Of a stretch of DNA of 9,246 nt, positions 5,934 through 9,246 are shown piece after piece. The DNA comes from Bacteroidota bacterium. GTDB lineage: Bacteria; Bacteroidota; Kryptoniia; Kryptoniales; JAKASW01. The stretch covers positions 1 through 9,246 of the forward strand of contig JAJYOS010000194.1 in the NCBI GenBank assembly GCA_021796055.1. Direction: 5' to 3'. The notes below the pieces were generated by a model that ran no database searches, was not told where the DNA came from, and saw only the letters and a list, made by a program, of their open reading frames with translations. Position numbers and translations under genes: made by a program. The first letter of the stretch is position 1. Each line of letters begins with the position of its first letter.

Positions 5934-8900
5934 CGGGACAGTCTGTACATCGTTTATTCCGGTTGTCGTGAAGTTGCCGACTCCGAACGTCCCCACAGCA
6001 CTGATCCCGCTCCTTGCTACGGTGTAAGGCTGGGTGGAGAACTGTGCCGTGTAGTTGCCTGACCCTGCCTCAGAGTCAGCAACAGCTTTAAGGAAATAAA
6101 TTTTTGCGTTGGCGGCGCGATCGGATGCAAAGACAGAGTTCTCGGCCGATGCCATCCACCCGAACTGCAACATCAGGTTGCTTCCGCCTGGCGTCCCCTC
6201 GCCAATATTCCATTTCACGTCGACGCGTCCGCCGCCGTTAACAGTAGCCGTATCCATCGCGGCCTGAACGTTATACGAATCGGCAGTTCCCGTGTTCTGA
6301 ATCCAAACAGGGGAGAAACCTTCCGCAGTCGTTCCGACCGGGAACTCAGCCTGTACCGATCCAACACTGGACATTTCAAGATAGCTCTTTGCACTGTCGG
6401 TGGAGACATAGCTCGTGGAAGAGCCACCCGCCGAAGAGAGAGCCGTGACGGTATTCGTGTCCAATTTCAGAACACCGCTTGTCATAGTGAGAGTCCTCGC
6501 CACGGTTACACTCTTGGACAGAGTGACGCCGTGAGAGTTATTTATTGTCAGGTTTCTGATCGTTCCGGACAGCAGGGAGCCGGTGGTTTGCGCAACGGCA
6601 CCGTTGAATACAACCGACGCTCCCGGACTCAGCATAACCGTCCCGGACGTCGCGATGTTTCCGTTCAAGCCTGTGGTATCTCCGCACATCAGGACCGATC
6701 CCGAATCGGCAGTGAAGTTCCCACTACCTTCGACCGAGGAGGTTCCCATGACCAGCGTGGCACCGGTATCGACTTCTACCGGCAAGCCGCCACCCCCGTA
6801 AGTTACCCCCTTTAGGTTAAGGTATTGACTTCCCTGTTTCGCGAAAACGAATACTGCCTTGGAACTGGAGGTCTGGGTTGTAGCGTTCGAAAGTGAAAGC
6901 GAGTCTCCAAAAGAATTCCAGCGAACTATCGGACCCGACCCTCTTGAAATACTGAAATTCCCGCCAGTTGCGATGATATTCCCGTAGCTATTAACGGTAA
7001 TGGTATCCGAACTGCTGGATCCGTTCGTGCTGAACTGGCCGGCGGTCACGAGGAGGTTGCCCATGATGGTGATGGTGTTGAACGTTCCCGCACCCGGGCT
7101 CGTCAACTGCATCCTTGCGCTGCCTGTGTTGTTGACGACCAGATTGCCGTTGATAGTGTTGTTGTACATCGCAAGATCTTTGTTCGAAGAGAAGCCGGTG
7201 TTTATCGTGAGGTTGTAGAAATTCTGATTCGCATTGAAACCGGAGGTCGACGAAACAGTTCCCGATGCGCCAGTTATCACACAGAGGGAGCCTTTGTTCC
7301 ACGTGGCCGTTGGGATCCCGGAACTCAGGCCGCCATTGTGGGCAAGTTCATAGGTGCTTGCACTGTCGAATACGACAGTCGCGCCGCCTGTCTTGAGTCC
7401 GGCCACATCCTTAAGGTATCCGTCGACAATCAAATTGCCACCGACCGAGTCGACCGCGTCGACGGTAATCGTGTCCCCTTTATTGATGAACACATTTACC
7501 GCGCCAGACGGAACCGCGACCGGAGCGGTGATCCAGCCTGTGCCGTTCCACTGTTTCCATGTGGAGAGTGAACTCCAGTTACCCGTGCCAACCGAGCCGT
7601 AATCTCCCACCAGGGGATTCACTGCCAATCCGAACTTCCCTACCGCGAAGGATCCGAGTGTCAGGATCGCGCCCCGGGAGAGCGTATACGGTTCCGTCGT
7701 GAACTGGCTTGTGTACGTTCCGGTACCAGCCTGTATGTAAGGGGGGCCGCTCACGTTGTAAATCTGAGCATAAGCCGCTCTGTCAGCCGTGAAGGCAGCG
7801 TTCTCGGCCGCGCCAGTCCAGCCGAACGTCAGCGCGCAATTCGCACCGCCCGGGTTGTTTTCCGAGACGTTCCATTTCACGTTGACCCGGCCGCCTCCAA
7901 CTGCCGCGGAGGTATCCATCATGGCGGCGACCGCGAAGGTATCAACCGTCCCGGCGTTCGTCATCCAGACCGGAGAATAACCTTCAGCAGTGGTGCCGAC
8001 TGGGAAGATGACCTTTGCAGATCCTACATTCGGGACCATGAAAGAACTCTTTGAGCTGTCTGTGACGGCATAGCTGGTTGCCGAAGCTCCGGACACGAAA
8101 GATGCCATAACATAACTCGTATCAAGCATCAGCTTCCCGTTTGCAAACATTAGTGTATCAGTCACATTGACACCGTGTGTAAGCGTGACTCCCGCAGCGT
8201 TGTTAACATTCAGATTGCGGACGGCGGAGGGCAAGCGCGCGCCTGTGACTTGCGCCGCGGAGCCGTTGAACTCGTACGTCGCCCCGGCGCTCAGAGTCTT
8301 GGTTCCGGTTGTCTGGATGGAGCTGTCAAGCCCGCCGGCGTTTCCGGATGCCAACGTTGCTCCGGAATCGACCGTGAATATCGAGCTTCCCTTCAGCATG
8401 CTCGTCCCCATATCCAGCGTCGCTCCGGTATCGACTACGAGAGGTATACTTCCGCTGCCAAATGCGGCGTTGTCGAGATAGAGATACTGTGTACCCTGCT
8501 TTGCAAAGATGAACTTATTGTTCGAACCCGAGCTTTGCGTGGTGGCGTTCGAAATTGACAGCGAATCCCCGTAGGAATTCCATGTGACCACCGGGCCGGA
8601 TCCTCTCGAGAGACCAAAATTGGCGCCGGTTGTGACGCGAACCACCCCGTAAGAGTTAACGTTGATGACCGCCGCGCTGCTGGAGCCGTTCGTGCTGAAC
8701 TGGCCTGCCGTCAGAATCAGATTGCCATGAATCGTGATCGTGTTCGGCGTCCCAGCCGCGGGGCTGGTAAGATAGACTCTTGAGCTCCCTGTATTGTTGA
8801 CCGTGACATCACCGTTGATCGTATTATTGTACATGCCAAGATCTTTATTGGCGGTGAATGCCGCATCGACGGTCAGATCATAAAAATCCTGGTTAGCGTT

Positions 8901-9246
8901 ATAACCTGTCGTGGAAGATATCGAGCCCGATGCGCCGGTGATCAAACAGGTCGAGCCCGTGTCCCATGTCGCTGTCGGGATACCGGGAATGCCTGATCCG
9001 CCGTTGTGGGCCAGCTCAAAGACACTGCCGTTCATGAACGTGACCTTGGCTCCGGACGTCGCGAGGCCCGCCACGTCCTTAAGATAACCACTGACGCTCA
9101 AGCTGTCGCTTACCGTGTCGGCCACGTCGACTGTGAGAGTGTCACCTGCGTTGATGTAAACACTAACGGCCCCGTTCGGAATAACGGAAGGGGTGGTATT
9201 CCACCCGGACCCGTCCCACTGTTTCCATGAGGAGAGCGAGTTATGT
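5667..9246 (-). CDS. Giant T9SS-exported repeat protein, beta-solenoid adhesin-like (5' end beyond right edge)
   Basis: The frame is open to the right edge, giving 1192 residues and a stop at 5667-5669. The GTG at 9125 is internal, because the 40 codons before it are homologous to residues inside the second repeat. The protein consists of two tandem homologous units (residues 1-538, cut at its start, and 547-1092), then a type A T9SS sorting domain (1105-1192) with NYPNPFNPST, KVYNILGQEVTTLF, ASGVYF and terminal KMVLMK. Each unit begins with a W-S-x-L-S-S/T-W-K-Q-W segment and GDTxTVD, followed by Gly/Ser/Thr/Asn-rich beta rungs (GYLKDVAGL, ELAHNGG, YNNTING, GQFSTNGSSS). It ends in a second, probably beta-sandwich part (FPVGTTAEG-SPVW, GGGRV-VKWN, PGG-N, FGW). 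Export to the cell surface is well supported. The role as an adhesin or matrix protein is inferred from low complexity, repetition and export signal; no enzyme motif is seen. Confidence 0.9.
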   Translation of the reverse strand, partial: HNSLSSWKQWDGSGWNTTPSVIPNGAVSVYINAGDTLTVDVADTVSDSLSVSGYLKDVAGLATSGAKVTFMNGSVFELAHNGGSGIPGIPTATWDTGSTCLITGASGSISSTTGYNANQDFYDLTVDAAFTANKDLGMYNNTINGDVTVNNTGSSRVYLTSPAAGTPNTITIHGNLILTAGQFSTNGSSSAAVINVNSYGVVRVTTGANFGLSRGSGPVVTWNSYGDSLSISNATTQSSGSNNKFIFAKQGTQYLYLDNAAFGSGSIPLVVDTGATLDMGTSMLKGSSIFTVDSGATLASGNAGGLDSSIQTTGTKTLSAGATYEFNGSAAQVTGARLPSAVRNLNVNNAAGVTLTHGVNVTDTLMFANGKLMLDTSYVMASFVSGASATSYAVTDSSKSSFMVPNVGSAKVIFPVGTTAEGYSPVWMTNAGTVDTFAVAAMMDTSAAVGGGRVNVKWNVSENNPGGANCALTFGWTGAAENAAFTADRAAYAQIYNVSGPPYIQAGTGTYTSQFTTEPYTLSRGAILTLGSFAVGKFGLAVNPLVGDYGSVGTGNWSSLSTWKQWNGTGWITAPVAVPSGAVNVFINKGDTITVDAVDSVGGNLIVDGYLKDVAGLKTGGATVVFDSASTYELAHNGGLSSGIPTATWNKGSLCVITGASGTVSSTSGFNANQNFYNLTINTGFSSNKDLAMYNNTINGNLVVNNTGSARMQLTSPGAGTFNTITIMGNLLVTAGQFSTNGSSSSDTITVNSYGNIIATGGNFSISRGSGPIVRWNSFGDSLSLSNATTQTSSSKAVFVFAKQGSQYLNLKGVTYGGGGLPVEVDTGATLVMGTSSVEGSGNFTADSGSVLMCGDTTGLNGNIATSGTVMLSPGASVVFNGAVAQTTGSLLSGTIRNLTINNSHGVTLSKSVTVARTLTMTSGVLKLDTNTVTALSSAGGSSTSYVSTDSAKSYLEMSSVGSVQAEFPVGTTAEGFSPVWIQNTGTADSYNVQAAMDTATVNGGGRVDVKWNIGEGTPGGSNLMLQFGWMASAENSVFASDRAANAKIYFLKAVADSEAGSGNYTAQFSTQPYTVARSGISAVGTFGVGNFTTTGINDVQTVPIEFRLYQNYPNPFNPSTKIEFTVLKKGMASVKVYNILGQEVTTLFSQDAQPGKKYVVEFNAGSFASGVYFSVLQSGGQRQIQKMVLMK
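5970..7607 (-). repeat. Second in-frame repeat unit of the giant T9SS protein
   Basis: This copy runs from GDYGSVGTGNW to FGVGNF (546 residues). Matching DNA landmarks in the two copies are 1668 bases apart near the unit start (gtttccat at 7553 and 9221; ttgtggg at 7336 and 9004) and 1665 apart further in, where a 20-base word (ccgttcgtgctgaactggcc) is identical at 7021 and 8686. The copies remain collinear to their ends (1662 apart at 5972/7634), so only small in-frame indels separate them. Confidence 0.9.
7632..9246 (-). repeat. First visible in-frame repeat unit of the giant T9SS protein (cut by right edge)
   Basis: This copy ends at FAVGKF and is joined to the next by a short linker of about 8 residues (GLAVNPLV). 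Its first visible residues, HNSLSSWKQWDGSGW, align to WSSLSTWKQWNGTGW of the second copy. Nearly the whole unit is therefore present, and the window edge cuts only its first few residues. The open frame implies more protein, perhaps more units, further right. Confidence 0.88.

Noticed and set aside
8175..8558. Plus-strand frame of 127 codons, one of several antisense frames in the giant gene
   Set aside because: Similar antisense frames recur in both repeat copies because the coding strand is Gly/Ser/Thr/Val-rich. They carry no family signature.
9123..9125. GTG as the start of the giant T9SS gene
   Set aside because: The 40 codons before it stay open and align to the matching part of the second repeat, so the GTG is internal and the gene begins beyond the right edge.

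Overview
All five protein-coding genes that can be supported lie on the minus strand, so the window reads from right to left. Both edges cut a gene. Two proteins end in the C-terminal sorting domain of the type IX secretion system (T9SS), with the signatures NYPNPFNPST / NFPNPFNPTT, 'VLGRQVATLV' or 'ILGQEVTTLF', 'ASGVY' and a final 'MMLIK' or 'MVLMK'. This style is typical of the Fibrobacterota-Chlorobiota-Bacteroidota group, and especially of Ignavibacteria/Kapabacteria-like lineages. Base composition is moderate, by eye a little over half GC. No marker gene in the window fixes the taxonomy further.

Layout in transcription order: (1) 9246-5667, the 3' part of a very large T9SS-exported beta-solenoid protein. 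It is built of at least two homologous units of about 550 residues, and its 5' end lies outside the window. (2) 5542-3614, a complete 642-residue T9SS-exported beta-solenoid protein that shares modules with the first. (3) 3483 (or 3504)-1828, a glycoside hydrolase family 28 (GH28) enzyme with an N-G-D form of the catalytic motif. (4) 1821-376, a second GH28 enzyme with the classical N-T-D motif, only 6 bases after the previous stop. (5) 337-1, the N-terminal part of a secreted right-handed beta-helix protein resembling family 9 pectate lyases. It is cut by the left edge. Intergenic hairpins sit at 5611-5637 and 3536-3604.

The three left-hand genes look like a pectin (polygalacturonate) degradation operon. 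The two GH28 proteins have signal peptides but no T9SS sorting domain, so they probably act in the periplasm. The two right-hand proteins are predicted to be displayed on or released from the cell surface by T9SS. Whether these solenoid proteins bind pectin or another plant or biofilm polysaccharide, or are unrelated adhesins that happen to be adjacent, is not decided by the sequence. No SusC/SusD pair, transporter or regulator is visible. No tRNA, rRNA, CRISPR array, insertion sequence or integrase was found, and no stretch over 300 bases lacks a gene.
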